A stretch of 64,000 nt of DNA from an uncultured Pelagibacteraceae bacterium (GCA_902613915.1 CACMJB010000002.1:72001-136000), one strand, 5' to 3'; counted from the first letter of the stretch, positions 38,719 to 46,473 are shown. The notes: generated by a model from the sequence alone, not told the origin. Program-made: numbers and translations.

Positions 38719-39105
38719 ATGAGTAAGCTTGATAAGGAAAGTGTAATTGGTATATCAGCATTATTAGTGCATGCTGCTAATATTGATGAGAATTATTCAG
38801 ACCACGAAAAGGAGCTTGTTAAAGAATTTATAAAATCTTATCTTAAAGATGAGAATTCAGATGAAATTTTAAAAAAAGCTGAAGAAATTGAAAAAAACTC
38901 AAATCAATTACTTAATTACACAAATATTATAAAACAAAATTCATTAGAGATAAAAAAAGATATTATTGAACATCTTTGGAAAGTATTAATATCTGATAAT
39001 ACTGTAGATCAATATGAGTCTAATTTAATGAGACGTATTTGTGGACTCATATATTTTTCAGATAAAGAATGTGCTGAAATTAAACTAAAGTTACAAAATT
39101 CATAA
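38719..39105 (+). CDS. TerB-like (tellurite-resistance-domain) protein
   Basis: A 128-residue, mostly helical, soluble protein. The pattern [28 protein letters not shown] and the second half [23 protein letters not shown] look like the TerB domain, with acidic residues (Asp/Glu) after the first helix and DNTVDQYE as in metal-binding TerB helices. Despite the name, alphaproteobacterial single-domain TerB proteins are not shown to act on tellurite. It lies three bases after the helicase and its stop overlaps the fdxA start (ATAATG). In many related genomes an S4 RNA-binding gene is in this slot, as I recall. Confidence 0.75.
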   Translation: MSKLDKESVIGISALLVHAANIDENYSDHEKELVKEFIKSYLKDENSDEILKKAEEIEKNSNQLLNYTNIIKQNSLEIKKDIIEHLWKVLISDNTVDQYESNLMRRICGLIYFSDKECAEIKLKLQNS

Positions 39106-39446
39106 TGACATATATAGTAAAAGATGAATGTATAAAATGTAAGCTGACTGACTGCGTGGAGGTTTGTCCGGTAGACTGTTTTTATGAAGGGGAAAACATG
39201 CTGGTGATCAATCCAGATGAATGTATTGACTGTGGAGTTTGCGAACCAGAATGTCCAATAGATGCTATAAAGGCTGATACTGATGAAAGCGTCAAAGGAA
39301 TGGAAAAATGGTTATTGCTTAATAAAAAGTTTTCTGCAATATGGCCTAATATTTCGAAAAAAAAAGAACCGATGGCCGAACATGAAAAATTTAGAGAAAT
39401 TAAAAATAAGTACGATAAGCATTTCTCTGAAAAACCTGGAAAATAA
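39105..39446 (+). CDS. fdxA: 7Fe ferredoxin FdxA
   Basis: A 113-residue soluble electron carrier with one 3Fe-4S and one 4Fe-4S cluster. The cluster cysteines are in [18 protein letters not shown] (residues 9-26) and [16 protein letters not shown] (about 40-55). The C-terminal tail matches the FdxA family ([11 protein letters not shown]). The redox partners are unknown. In alphaproteobacteria it is commonly next to carD, as here (5 bases). The ATG overlaps the upstream stop by one base. Confidence 0.95.
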   Translation: MTYIVKDECIKCKLTDCVEVCPVDCFYEGENMLVINPDECIDCGVCEPECPIDAIKADTDESVKGMEKWLLLNKKFSAIWPNISKKKEPMAEHEKFREIKNKYDKHFSEKPGK

Positions 39447-39451
39447 AAAAC

Positions 39452-40126
39452 ATGCCTAAAAAGAAAAAAGTAAAAAAAACAAAAAAAAGTAAAAAAGTAA
39501 AAAAGGTAAAAATTAAGAATTCTGCTAAATCTGCAGCCAAACCAATAGAGAAAAAAAACAATATTCTTGGACAAGATGAAAAACCAGAGATTAAAAAAAT
39601 TAAAAAGCAACCTACAGAAAAACGTATTTATAATTTAAAAGATTTTGTTGTGTATCCGAAGCATGGTGTGGGTAAAATCACAGCTATTGAAAAAGCTAAA
39701 ATTGGAGAAATTGATATCCAATTTTATAAAATACTAGTTGAGAAAGAAAAATTAACTCTAACTGTTCCTATAAATCAACAATCAAAATTAAGACCAATTT
39801 CCTCTATTAATCAAATTAATAAATGTATTTCTATATTAAAAACTAAGCCAAAAATAAAAAGAACAATGTGGAGTAGACGTGCTCAAGAATATGATCAAAA
39901 AATAAACTCGGGTAAAATATATGAGTTGGCCGAAGTGGTAAAAGATCTTAATAAGAACACAGATATCATAGCTGATCAGTCTTACTCTGAAAGACAATTA
40001 TTTGAAAAAGCGTACGAAAGACTCAAATCTGAATTTGAGGCAGTACTAAAAACAAGTCCTGAGGAAGTTCAAAAGAAAATGGATAAAGCTTTAGGTAGAA
40101 CAAATATTTCAGAGAATGCAGAATAA
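39452..40126 (+). CDS. carD: CarD-family RNA polymerase-binding regulator with lysine-rich N-terminal tail
   Basis: CarD binds RNA polymerase beta and stabilises open complexes, often at rRNA promoters. The 224-residue product has a CarD_CdnL-type Tudor-like domain beginning KDFVVYPKHGVGKITAIEK (about residues 64-82) and a helical C-terminal domain with TMWSRRAQEYDQKINSGK and SYSERQLFEKAYERLKSE. The first 58 or so residues are a Lys/Ala tail resembling histone H1 C-termini (MPKKKKVKKTKKSKKVKKVK). This tail is not part of the usual family. The gene ends just before a bidirectional terminator. Confidence 0.93.
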   Translation: MPKKKKVKKTKKSKKVKKVKIKNSAKSAAKPIEKKNNILGQDEKPEIKKIKKQPTEKRIYNLKDFVVYPKHGVGKITAIEKAKIGEIDIQFYKILVEKEKLTLTVPINQQSKLRPISSINQINKCISILKTKPKIKRTMWSRRAQEYDQKINSGKIYELAEVVKDLNKNTDIIADQSYSERQLFEKAYERLKSEFEAVLKTSPEEVQKKMDKALGRTNISENAE

Positions 40127-40127
40127 A

Positions 40128-40163
40128 AAAACGCCCTTTTTAAAATAGTTAAAAAGGGCGTTT
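40128..40163. terminator. Bidirectional terminator after carD and after the 22-residue peptide gene
   Basis: AAACGCCCTTTTTAA (40129-40143) pairs perfectly with TTAAAAAGGGCGTTT (40149-40163), a 15-bp stem. The T-run is best on the minus strand (seven T). It closes carD from the left and a minus-strand small gene from the right. Confidence 0.85.
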
Positions 40164-40177
40164 AGTAAAAGAGAAAA

Positions 40178-40246
40178 CTATCTTTTTCTTCTTCTCTTTT
40201 TAGCTTTTTTCTTTTTCTTTTTAGCTTTTTTTCTTCTTTTAGCCAT
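40178..40246 (-). CDS. Very small Lys/Arg/Ala peptide, 22 residues
   Basis: The minus strand encodes MAKRRKKAKK followed by KKKKAKKRRRKR and TAG: 22 residues of which 18 are Lys or Arg and three Ala. A strong Shine-Dalgarno sequence AAGGGAG (40252-40258) lies five bases before the ATG, better than nearly any other gene here. A terminator follows 15 bases after the stop and a promoter-like pair lies upstream. I know of no named family for it; composition recalls eukaryotic/archaeal eL41, bacterial Thx and histone H1 tails. Likely roles are RNA, ribosome or DNA binding. AT-rich poly-purine DNA could produce such an ORF by chance, but the framing signals argue against that. Confidence 0.65.
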   Translation of the reverse strand: MAKRRKKAKKKKKKAKKRRRKR

Positions 40247-40296
40247 CTTTTCTCCCTTGTTATTAAACAAATCTTAATGATTCGTTTGTTAATTCA

Positions 40297-40324
40297 ACAT
40301 TAATTATTAAAAGATTCATGTCAA
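40297..40324 (-). promoter_or_regulatory. Putative promoter of the 22-residue peptide gene
   Basis: Minus-strand TTGACA (40319-40324, perfect) and TAATGT (40297-40302) are 16 bases apart, giving a leader of about 44 bases. The remaining gap 40325-40455 is almost pure A+T; I see nothing else in it. Confidence 0.35.
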
Positions 40325-40455
40325 ACATAAATTATTTTACAAAATTGATTCAAAATTAATTTTTTTTAATAAATTTTTTTATTTTTTGAATATTTTAAAA
40401 AAGTTAGCAATACCAATGTTTTTTTAAGCAATTAAATTTAATTTTTTAAAGAAAT

Positions 40456-42132
40456 TTAATAAAGATTTTCTAATTGTTGTTTATATTTTTTAATTATTTC
40501 TTTTCTTTTTAACTTTAAAGTTGGTGTTAACATTCCGTTTTCAATTGTAAATTCCTCATTAATTAAAACAAATTTTTTAACTTTTTCTATTAAAGTTAAA
40601 CTTTTATTTATATTTTCAATTATAAGTTTAATTTTATTGTTATCAGTTCCTTTTTCTGTAACAACTAGAGCAACTAAATAGTTTTTTTTATCTCCATAAA
40701 CAAAAGATTGTTTAATAAATTCGTTTAAACATAAAATATTTTCAATTTTACTTGGTGAAATATTATCTCCACCTAAATTAACAATAATATCTTTTTTTCT
40801 ATCAGTTATTTTTAAATAATTATTTTGATCAAGTTCACCAATATCACCTGTATGTAACCATCCATCTTTTATTGCTCTTTCAGTCTCTTCTTTTAGATTC
40901 CAATAACCCAACATCACATTTTCACCTTTTATTAAAATTTCGCCATCATCTGCTATTCTCACTTTATTGGTTCTAAATGGAGGGCCCACGGTCTCAACTT
41001 TTACTAAATCTGGTAAATTGCAGCTTACTACAGGAGATGTCTCGGTAAGACCGTAACCTTGTAAAGTGGGCAGTCCTATAGCGTTTAAAAATTCTCCGAT
41101 ATTTTGATCTAAAGCTCCTCCACCAGAAACAAAGGCTTGAAGATTTCCGCCAAATTGATTTCTTATTTTTTTTCGAACTAATTTTTCACATAAAAAATTA
41201 ATGATTTTTTCTCCTAAAGTTAATTCCTCTTTGTTGAGAATTTTTTTTCCAAGATATAAAGTTTGATTAATTAATTTTCTTTTAATCCCATTCTGTTTTT
41301 CAAAATTCATATTTATTTTTGTAAAGAGATTTTGATAAAATCTTGGAACGGCTGTCATAATAGTTGGTTTTGCAACTCCCATATTAGAAATTAATTTTTC
41401 TAAACTTTCAGCATAAAAAACTTTAGCACCTACAATGATCTGTATGAATTGAACTGTGTGTTCGTAAGAATGTGACAAAGGCAACCAGGTTAAAAATCTA
41501 GGGTCTTTTTTTTTAGTTAAAGTTTCGAGTAATTCAACCGCTCCTTCACAATTAGATAATATACCGCCGTGACTTAAAATTACTCCTTTAGGATTACCTG
41601 AGGTGCCTGATGTATAAATAATACATGCAGGCATATTTCTTTTTAAATTATCATTAATTTCTTTTTTATAATTATCTTCATTTAGAATATTATTAATTAA
41701 TAAACTATCAGCTTCAATTTCTTCAAAAGAGATTATTTTTTGCTCATTTAAATTTACGTAATCTTTTATTTTTTTAAATTGATCATTGTTAGAGACAATA
41801 ATTAAAGATGGCTTACAGTCGTTTAAGATATATTTATAATCATTTGATGAATATGTTGTAAAAATTGGAACTGAAATTCCTCCTGCATTCATAACTGCAA
41901 GATCGGACATTAACCAATAAGGCCTATTCTCAGATAATATTAAACAACGATCACCTTCATTAATTAAAGTTTTTATTTTTGTAGAAAGCTTAAATATTCT
42001 CTCTTTAATATCACCCCAAGTATAAGTTGGTTTATTAGGTTTTAACCATTTTAAAAAAGGCTTATTAAGATCAACTTCATCACACTTTTTAAAATAAAGT
42101 TCTACTAGACTATTTAGTTTATCTATTTCCAT
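40456..42132 (-). CDS. Long-chain acyl-CoA synthetase (AMP-binding)
   Basis: A 558-residue ANL-superfamily ligase of the FadD15/FAA type that activates fatty acids to acyl-CoA. The P-loop is CIIYTSGTSGNPKGVILSHGG, here cited as IYTSGTSGNPKGV (about 171-183). The motif GYGLTETSPVVS (about 356-367) and the hinge region DGWLHTGDIGELD followed by ITDRKKDIIVNLGGDNISP are visible. It lacks membrane segments. Its ATG begins four bases after the CCA end of tRNA-Leu on the same strand, leaving no room for a separate leader. The C-terminal catalytic Lys is not obvious at the usual place, but this subfamily ends differently. Confidence 0.9.
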   Translation of the reverse strand: MEIDKLNSLVELYFKKCDEVDLNKPFLKWLKPNKPTYTWGDIKERIFKLSTKIKTLINEGDRCLILSENRPYWLMSDLAVMNAGGISVPIFTTYSSNDYKYILNDCKPSLIIVSNNDQFKKIKDYVNLNEQKIISFEEIEADSLLINNILNEDNYKKEINDNLKRNMPACIIYTSGTSGNPKGVILSHGGILSNCEGAVELLETLTKKKDPRFLTWLPLSHSYEHTVQFIQIIVGAKVFYAESLEKLISNMGVAKPTIMTAVPRFYQNLFTKINMNFEKQNGIKRKLINQTLYLGKKILNKEELTLGEKIINFLCEKLVRKKIRNQFGGNLQAFVSGGGALDQNIGEFLNAIGLPTLQGYGLTETSPVVSCNLPDLVKVETVGPPFRTNKVRIADDGEILIKGENVMLGYWNLKEETERAIKDGWLHTGDIGELDQNNYLKITDRKKDIIVNLGGDNISPSKIENILCLNEFIKQSFVYGDKKNYLVALVVTEKGTDNNKIKLIIENINKSLTLIEKVKKFVLINEEFTIENGMLTPTLKLKRKEIIKKYKQQLENLY

Positions 42133-42136
42133 AAAT

Positions 42137-42223
42137 TGGTGGGCGAAGAGAGACTCGAACTCTCAAGGTATTGCTACCACCGGATTTTGAGTCCGGCGCG
42201 TCTACCAGTTCCACCATTCGCCC
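42137..42223 (-). tRNA. tRNA-Leu (anticodon CAA)
   Basis: An 87-base class II tRNA on the minus strand. Acceptor GGGCGAA pairs with TTCGCCC, the anticodon stem CCGGA/TCCGG holds loop CTCAAAA (anticodon CAA), a long variable arm GGTGGTAGCAATACC follows, the T loop is TTCGAGT, and discriminator A plus CCA are encoded. It lies 15 bases after the BASS gene end and four before the acyl-CoA synthetase ATG, so it is embedded in a minus-strand transcript. Confidence 0.97.
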
Positions 42224-42238
42224 ATTTATTGAAATAAT

Positions 42239-43084
42239 TTAATTTATTTTTCTTACTATGAGAACAAAAATAATTGAGGTAACGAACATAATCAGTGCAT
42301 ATGCAGCGGTTGGCACCATAAATACTATATCGTCAAATAATTGTGTGGCAACGAAAACAGCTAAAGTTCCATTTTGTAAGCCGCATTCTAGCGAAATACA
42401 TTTTCTTTGCTCTAGTCCTGAAGCTAAAAATTTAGCCATGTAATAGCCTATAAGAATCATTGTAATATTTAAAATGAAAGATACTAAACCTGCTCTTGTA
42501 ATAAAGCTAACTATCCTGTCCCACTCTTCTACCCAAATAGAGATAAAGACAACTAGAAATAATATTACCGACAATCTCTGAATTAATAGCGTCTTAGATA
42601 TAATAAAATCCGTCATTAAACTTCTTACAATCATGCCAAAAATAACAGGTACTGTTACTACAAAAAACATTTTAGCTGCAATATTAATCATGGATATTTC
42701 TTTAGTTATTTCAAAACCAAGAAAACTTGCAGAATTATAGACAATTAAAGGAACTGTTATTACAGAAATTAAACTCACAACTGCTGTTAATGTTACAGAT
42801 AAAGCAACGTCACCATTAGCAAATTTAGTTAATATATTTGAAGTAACTCCACCGGGAGCTGCTGCAATTACCATTACACCAAGAGCGATTTCTGGTGGCA
42901 TTGAAATAATATGAATTAAGATAAAAGCGATAATTGGAAGTATTATTACTTGACCTAAAAATCCTATTATAAAATCTCTAGGGATTGTAATTACTCTTTT
43001 GAAATCTGTTAAAGTAAGACCAAGGCCCAAACCGAACATTATTATGGCCAGACACACCGGAGCTATTGTTTTTGCTATTTCCAT
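42239..43084 (-). CDS. Bile acid:sodium symporter (BASS) family transporter
   Basis: A 281-residue inner-membrane protein with about nine helices. The N-terminal segment APVCLAIIMFGLGLGLTLTDFKRV and AAAPGGVTSNILTKFANGDVAL, including the characteristic Gly-Gly and Asn of the Na+/substrate crossover, match the BASS/SBF family. Bacterial BASS members import keto acids, pantoate or other organic anions with sodium, fitting marine life; the substrate is unknown. It is downstream of a regulator gene by four bases and upstream of tRNA-Leu. Confidence 0.85.
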   Translation of the reverse strand: MEIAKTIAPVCLAIIMFGLGLGLTLTDFKRVITIPRDFIIGFLGQVIILPIIAFILIHIISMPPEIALGVMVIAAAPGGVTSNILTKFANGDVALSVTLTAVVSLISVITVPLIVYNSASFLGFEITKEISMINIAAKMFFVVTVPVIFGMIVRSLMTDFIISKTLLIQRLSVILFLVVFISIWVEEWDRIVSFITRAGLVSFILNITMILIGYYMAKFLASGLEQRKCISLECGLQNGTLAVFVATQLFDDIVFMVPTAAYALIMFVTSIIFVLIVRKIN

Positions 43085-43088
43085 AATT

Positions 43089-44114
43089 TTAATTAACTTT
43101 TAGTTTTGAGTGTTTCATCAAATTATACATGGTTGCTGTAAAATTTGACCAAAGTTTTTGATGTATAAGATAATTTTCTTCTAGACCCTTAAGGTGTACT
43201 GGTTGACTGCCAATCGAATATTCTAGGTTTTTATTTCTATTAATTAATTTTTTCTTTTCCATTACTTTAAGTTTTCTAATTACTGTAGCTCTAGGAATCG
43301 CTGAAATATCAGATATCGACGATGCATTAATACCTCTTTTCGCTTTATGTTTTAACAAATGTAGATAAAAATCCTTAAAATTACTTGGAGGATCAATAAT
43401 CTGTTTTTCGGTTTTTTCTATTAATTCTCTCATTTGAACTAAAGCGATTGAGCCCCATACATTCCACGACTCTAAGTCACCAAAAAAGGTTCTATGACGG
43501 ACTAAATAGGATATTTGAAATCTAAAGAAATATTCCCAGCTTACAGTAAAATGGTCTTGTATGAATTTTACTATTGTTTCTTGACTAATTTTATCTCCAA
43601 ACCATTTTTGTGAAGATAATATATTTGAAAATTTTGCCAAACATGTAGCTATTAAACCTATCGATGTTACTGGTTTTTGTATTCCAATTTTTGATACATT
43701 TAAAAATATAGATTTACCGTCTCTATAAATTATGCCTTGATCTTGTAAAAAGTTTACTTTTCTTCTTATTGTTTCCTTTGGAATGTTCAAGTCTTTAGAT
43801 ATTTCAATTAAATTTATTTTATCTATTGATAGCTTCTCTTGATTATAAAAACTCTCAAAAGACATATAGTGAAATCGATCAGACAAATTAAGAAAAACTT
43901 TATTAATTAAATATAGTAACACAAGGTATGTATCGAAATCTTTAAATACAGTGTAAGCCTGATTGACCCAAGTTTGTTGAAATTTTATGAAGTGTTTTAA
44001 AACTTCATTATTGTTTTTTTGAAAGATTTCAAAAACTGAAGAACTATCTATAGATTGTTCTAGATTTTCAGGCTTTGTAAATTGAGCAATTTTTATATCT
44101 ACAGGTTTGCTCAT
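43089..44114 (-). CDS. Tandem winged-helix DNA-binding protein, unknown regulator
   Basis: I do not recognise a named family for this 341-residue protein. Two winged-helix-like segments are visible: ISKDLNIPKETIRRKVNFLQ then GIIYRDGKSIFL (about residues 103-135), and ISDISAIPRATVIRKLKVME then LINRNKNLEYSIG (about 273-305). Both show the helix-turn-helix pattern with Pro-x-x-T and a basic recognition helix. The region between is helical with aromatic residues and could bind an effector or dimerise. It sits between a small membrane protein gene (six bases upstream) and a BASS symporter (four bases downstream), so control of that transporter is a reasonable hypothesis. Confidence 0.7.
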   Translation of the reverse strand: MSKPVDIKIAQFTKPENLEQSIDSSSVFEIFQKNNNEVLKHFIKFQQTWVNQAYTVFKDFDTYLVLLYLINKVFLNLSDRFHYMSFESFYNQEKLSIDKINLIEISKDLNIPKETIRRKVNFLQDQGIIYRDGKSIFLNVSKIGIQKPVTSIGLIATCLAKFSNILSSQKWFGDKISQETIVKFIQDHFTVSWEYFFRFQISYLVRHRTFFGDLESWNVWGSIALVQMRELIEKTEKQIIDPPSNFKDFYLHLLKHKAKRGINASSISDISAIPRATVIRKLKVMEKKKLINRNKNLEYSIGSQPVHLKGLEENYLIHQKLWSNFTATMYNLMKHSKLKVN

Positions 44115-44120
44115 TAAAAA

Positions 44121-44306
44121 TTATTTTTTCCAAGTAACGCTTTGATTAATAAGAATAGCCATTAAAATCCAAATGATAAAGGTATCACCTGGAGAGAACC
44201 CATAGTCTGCACCAAACATTCCCGCAACTATTACGATAGCGTAGATCACAACTGTCGATAAAATTAAACTTGCGAGGTATCTAAGAATTGTGCATTTTAA
44301 ATTCAT
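44121..44306 (-). CDS. Small two-span membrane protein, unknown
   Basis: A 61-residue peptide with two hydrophobic segments: about residues 9-30 (YLASLILSTVVIYAIVIVAG) and 42-55 (TFIIWILMAILI), joined by a short loop FGADYGFSPGD and ending VTWKK. No family is recognised. Six bases separate it from the regulator gene, so it is likely co-expressed with it and the BASS symporter. Its ATG (44304-44306) shares the tetranucleotide CATG with the start of the divergent yqaA gene, so its promoter must lie inside yqaA. A later alternative start cannot be excluded. Confidence 0.6.
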   Translation of the reverse strand: MNLKCTILRYLASLILSTVVIYAIVIVAGMFGADYGFSPGDTFIIWILMAILINQSVTWKK

Positions 44307-44904
44307 GTTAAAAAAATTATACGACAGATGTGTAGAACTTGCTAGGCATAAATTTTCTAAGCCTTTACTTGGCTTTGTAGCCTTTATCGAAAGTTTCTTT
44401 TTTCCTGTTCCGCCAGATTTAATGATAGTGCCTATGGTTGTCGCTAAAAGAGAAGACTACTTAAAGATCTTTTTAATCGCTACAACTGGCTCAGTTCTTG
44501 GAGGATTGTTCGGATATATGCTTGGAGTTTTTTTCTTAGATGCTTCAATGGTAATTATTGAATTTTATGGCTATGAAGAAAAAGTTTTTGAGATGCAGGA
44601 TAAGATGTCAACAAAAGGTGGTTTCTTAGCTTGGCTTGGCATTATGTTTTTAGCTGGGTTTACCCCTCTTCCATTTAAAGTCTTTACAATAACAAGTGGA
44701 GTGATTGCTTATAATCTTCCTGTATTCTTTTTTATCTGTTTATTTACTAGAGGGCTAAGATTTTTCCTTGTTTCTTACTTTACATATTTATTTGGGAAAA
44801 AGTTTGGTGATTTCATAGAAAAAAGAGGTGCGCTTTGGTTCACTTTAACTGGTATTTTTATTGTAGCTTTAGCGATCGCCCTGTATATGATTTTCGTCAA
44901 ATAA
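44305..44904 (+). CDS. yqaA: YqaA/DedA-family membrane protein
   Basis: A 199-residue inner-membrane protein of the DedA/SNARE-associated group (YqaA subfamily). I prefer the ATG at 44305 (MLKKLYDRCVELAR), the usual subfamily start; a GTG at 44290 would add five residues. The motif FIESFFFPVPPDLMIVPMV (about residues 28-46) carries the conserved Glu, and FLAGFTPLPFKVFTITSGV is the second signature with basic residue. DedA proteins are linked to lipid-carrier flipping and membrane proton balance; the role of YqaA is less clear. The dsbB start overlaps its stop (TAATG). Confidence 0.88.
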   Translation: MLKKLYDRCVELARHKFSKPLLGFVAFIESFFFPVPPDLMIVPMVVAKREDYLKIFLIATTGSVLGGLFGYMLGVFFLDASMVIIEFYGYEEKVFEMQDKMSTKGGFLAWLGIMFLAGFTPLPFKVFTITSGVIAYNLPVFFFICLFTRGLRFFLVSYFTYLFGKKFGDFIEKRGALWFTLTGIFIVALAIALYMIFVK

Positions 44905-45383
44905 TGAATAATAATAAATTTATCTTAAATAGTATTTTAGCTTTTAGTTTTTTATCTTTAGCTATCGCTTACTTTATTCAATATAAATTAGGACACAAAC
45001 CTTGTAATTTGTGCTTAATAGAGAGAATTCCATATATTTCAGCATTAATTCTAATTTCATTAATATTTATATTAAATAAATTTCAAAAAGTTATTGCCGG
45101 CATATTATTGTTATTTTTTATTTTTGGTGCGGTAGTTTCTTTTTATCATGTTGGGATTGAACAAGGTTTTTTTAGCGAGTCGTTGGTGTGTGATTTGGGA
45201 ACGTCTTCTGAAAATTTATCTTCTGCGGAATTATTAAAACAACTTGAAAGCAAAACAGCAGTAAGCTGTAAAGATGTAACTTTTAGGTTTTTTGGGCTTT
45301 CTCTTGCTACAATTAATACGGTTATCTCAATTCTATTAAGTGGTATTATGATCAATGTTATAAAAAATTATGGAAAAAACTAA
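44904..45383 (+). CDS. dsbB: Disulfide bond formation protein DsbB
   Basis: DsbB passes electrons from periplasmic DsbA to ubiquinone. I chose ATG at 44904 (MNNNKFILN, 159 residues); a longer frame begins inside yqaA. The first redox pair is CNLC in GHKPCNLCLIERIPY (about residues 33-36), and the second pair lies in the next periplasmic loop: SLVCDLGTSS and KTAVSCKDV. Four membrane helices are visible. It overlaps coq7 by 14 bases; both concern the quinone pool. Confidence 0.9.
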   Translation: MNNNKFILNSILAFSFLSLAIAYFIQYKLGHKPCNLCLIERIPYISALILISLIFILNKFQKVIAGILLLFFIFGAVVSFYHVGIEQGFFSESLVCDLGTSSENLSSAELLKQLESKTAVSCKDVTFRFFGLSLATINTVISILLSGIMINVIKNYGKN

Positions 45384-45903
45384 TAAGAAATATTTAGAAG
45401 AAATTATCCGAGTGGATCACGCTGGTGAGCGTGGAGCTATAAAAATATACGAAGGCCAACTTTTAGCTCTTAAAACTTTTAAGCAAGATGAATATTTAAA
45501 GCGAAAAATTGAAGAGATGAAAGAACATGAAAAAGAACATTATGAATATTTCGATGGAGAAATTCAGAAAAGAAATATTAAACCTACAAAACTTTTACCT
45601 CTTTGGGATATCTTAGGAGTAACACTTGGTTTTGGTACTGCGATGCTTGGTGAAAAAGCAGCTATGCTGTGCACAGCTTCTGTGGAAGAAGTAATTGATG
45701 ATCACTATAAAAATCAAACTTACAAACTTGGTGATGATGAAAAAGAGTTAAAAGAAAAGATAATGAAATTTCGCCAAGATGAATTAGATCACAAAGACAT
45801 TGCTTATGAACATGGGGCAACAAAAAAAGGTTTATTTGGAGTTTTAGATAAAGTGATTAAAACTTCATCAAGAATAGCAATTACGATTTCAGAAAAAATT
45901 TAA
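45370..45903 (+). CDS. coq7: Coq7-type demethoxyubiquinone hydroxylase
   Basis: This membrane-associated di-iron monooxygenase performs the C6 hydroxylation in ubiquinone biosynthesis. The 177 residues show the ferritin-like ligand pattern: RVDHAGERGAIKIYEGQ (Glu near 20), EMKEHEKEHYEYF (ExxH), EEVIDDHY (Glu) and DELDHKDIAYEHG (ExxH). The length and motifs match the eukaryotic/alphaproteobacterial COQ7, not the flavin enzyme UbiF. It overlaps dsbB by 14 bases, so translation may be coupled. Confidence 0.93.
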   Translation: MEKTNKKYLEEIIRVDHAGERGAIKIYEGQLLALKTFKQDEYLKRKIEEMKEHEKEHYEYFDGEIQKRNIKPTKLLPLWDILGVTLGFGTAMLGEKAAMLCTASVEEVIDDHYKNQTYKLGDDEKELKEKIMKFRQDELDHKDIAYEHGATKKGLFGVLDKVIKTSSRIAITISEKI

Positions 45904-46473
45904 TTAGGGTTCTAATTCAATATCCCAATACAAGTAATCCATCCAACTTTCATGTAAAAAGTTTGGTGGAAAATTTCTACCGTTTCTATGAAGATCTTCT
46001 ACGGTAGGTGCGTAGGGTTTGTTAGCCAGCTTTAAATCACAATCTTTATAAAGCTTGCCGCCTTTCTTAACATTGCAGCTTGAACAAGCTGTTACAACAT
46101 TATTCCAATCTGTTAGTCCTCCTCTAGACTTTGGCAATAAATGATCGAAAGTTAAATCTTTTTTATCTCCGCAATATTGACAGGCAAACTTATCTCTTAA
46201 AAAAACATTGAACCTTGTAAAGTTTGGATTTTTTGAAGGTTGAATAAAATTTTTAAGAGCTATTACACTTGGTAAATTCATTTCAAAGGATGGACTTCTT
46301 ATTTTTCTTTTATAATTTGAAACTATACTTACACGGTCTAAGAAAACTGATTTAACCGCATCTTGCCAACACCAAATTGATAAAGGGTAATAACTTAAAG
46401 GTCTAAAATCAGCGTTTAAAACTAGAGCTGGACATTTTTCTAATGGAACTTTATCTACAGAAGAAATAATCAT
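45904..46473 (-). CDS. HNH endonuclease-domain protein
   Basis: A 189-residue soluble protein. The HNH/zinc core is FACQYCGDKKDLTFDHLLPK followed by TDWNNVVTACSSCNVKKGG (about residues 97-135), with the two CxxC pairs binding zinc and DH as the catalytic pair. The N-terminal portion PALVLNADFRPLSYYPLSIW is shared with a widespread alphaproteobacterial family of stand-alone HNH proteins, whose target is unknown. It is directly convergent with coq7 (no gap). Not part of a recognisable restriction or toxin module. Confidence 0.85.
   Translation of the reverse strand: MIISSVDKVPLEKCPALVLNADFRPLSYYPLSIWCWQDAVKSVFLDRVSIVSNYKRKIRSPSFEMNLPSVIALKNFIQPSKNPNFTRFNVFLRDKFACQYCGDKKDLTFDHLLPKSRGGLTDWNNVVTACSSCNVKKGGKLYKDCDLKLANKPYAPTVEDLHRNGRNFPPNFLHESWMDYLYWDIELEP

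Noticed and set aside
39182-39610. 142-codon minus-strand frame over fdxA/carD
   Set aside because: Phe-rich product is the reverse of the Lys-rich carD tail; fdxA and carD are certain on the plus strand.
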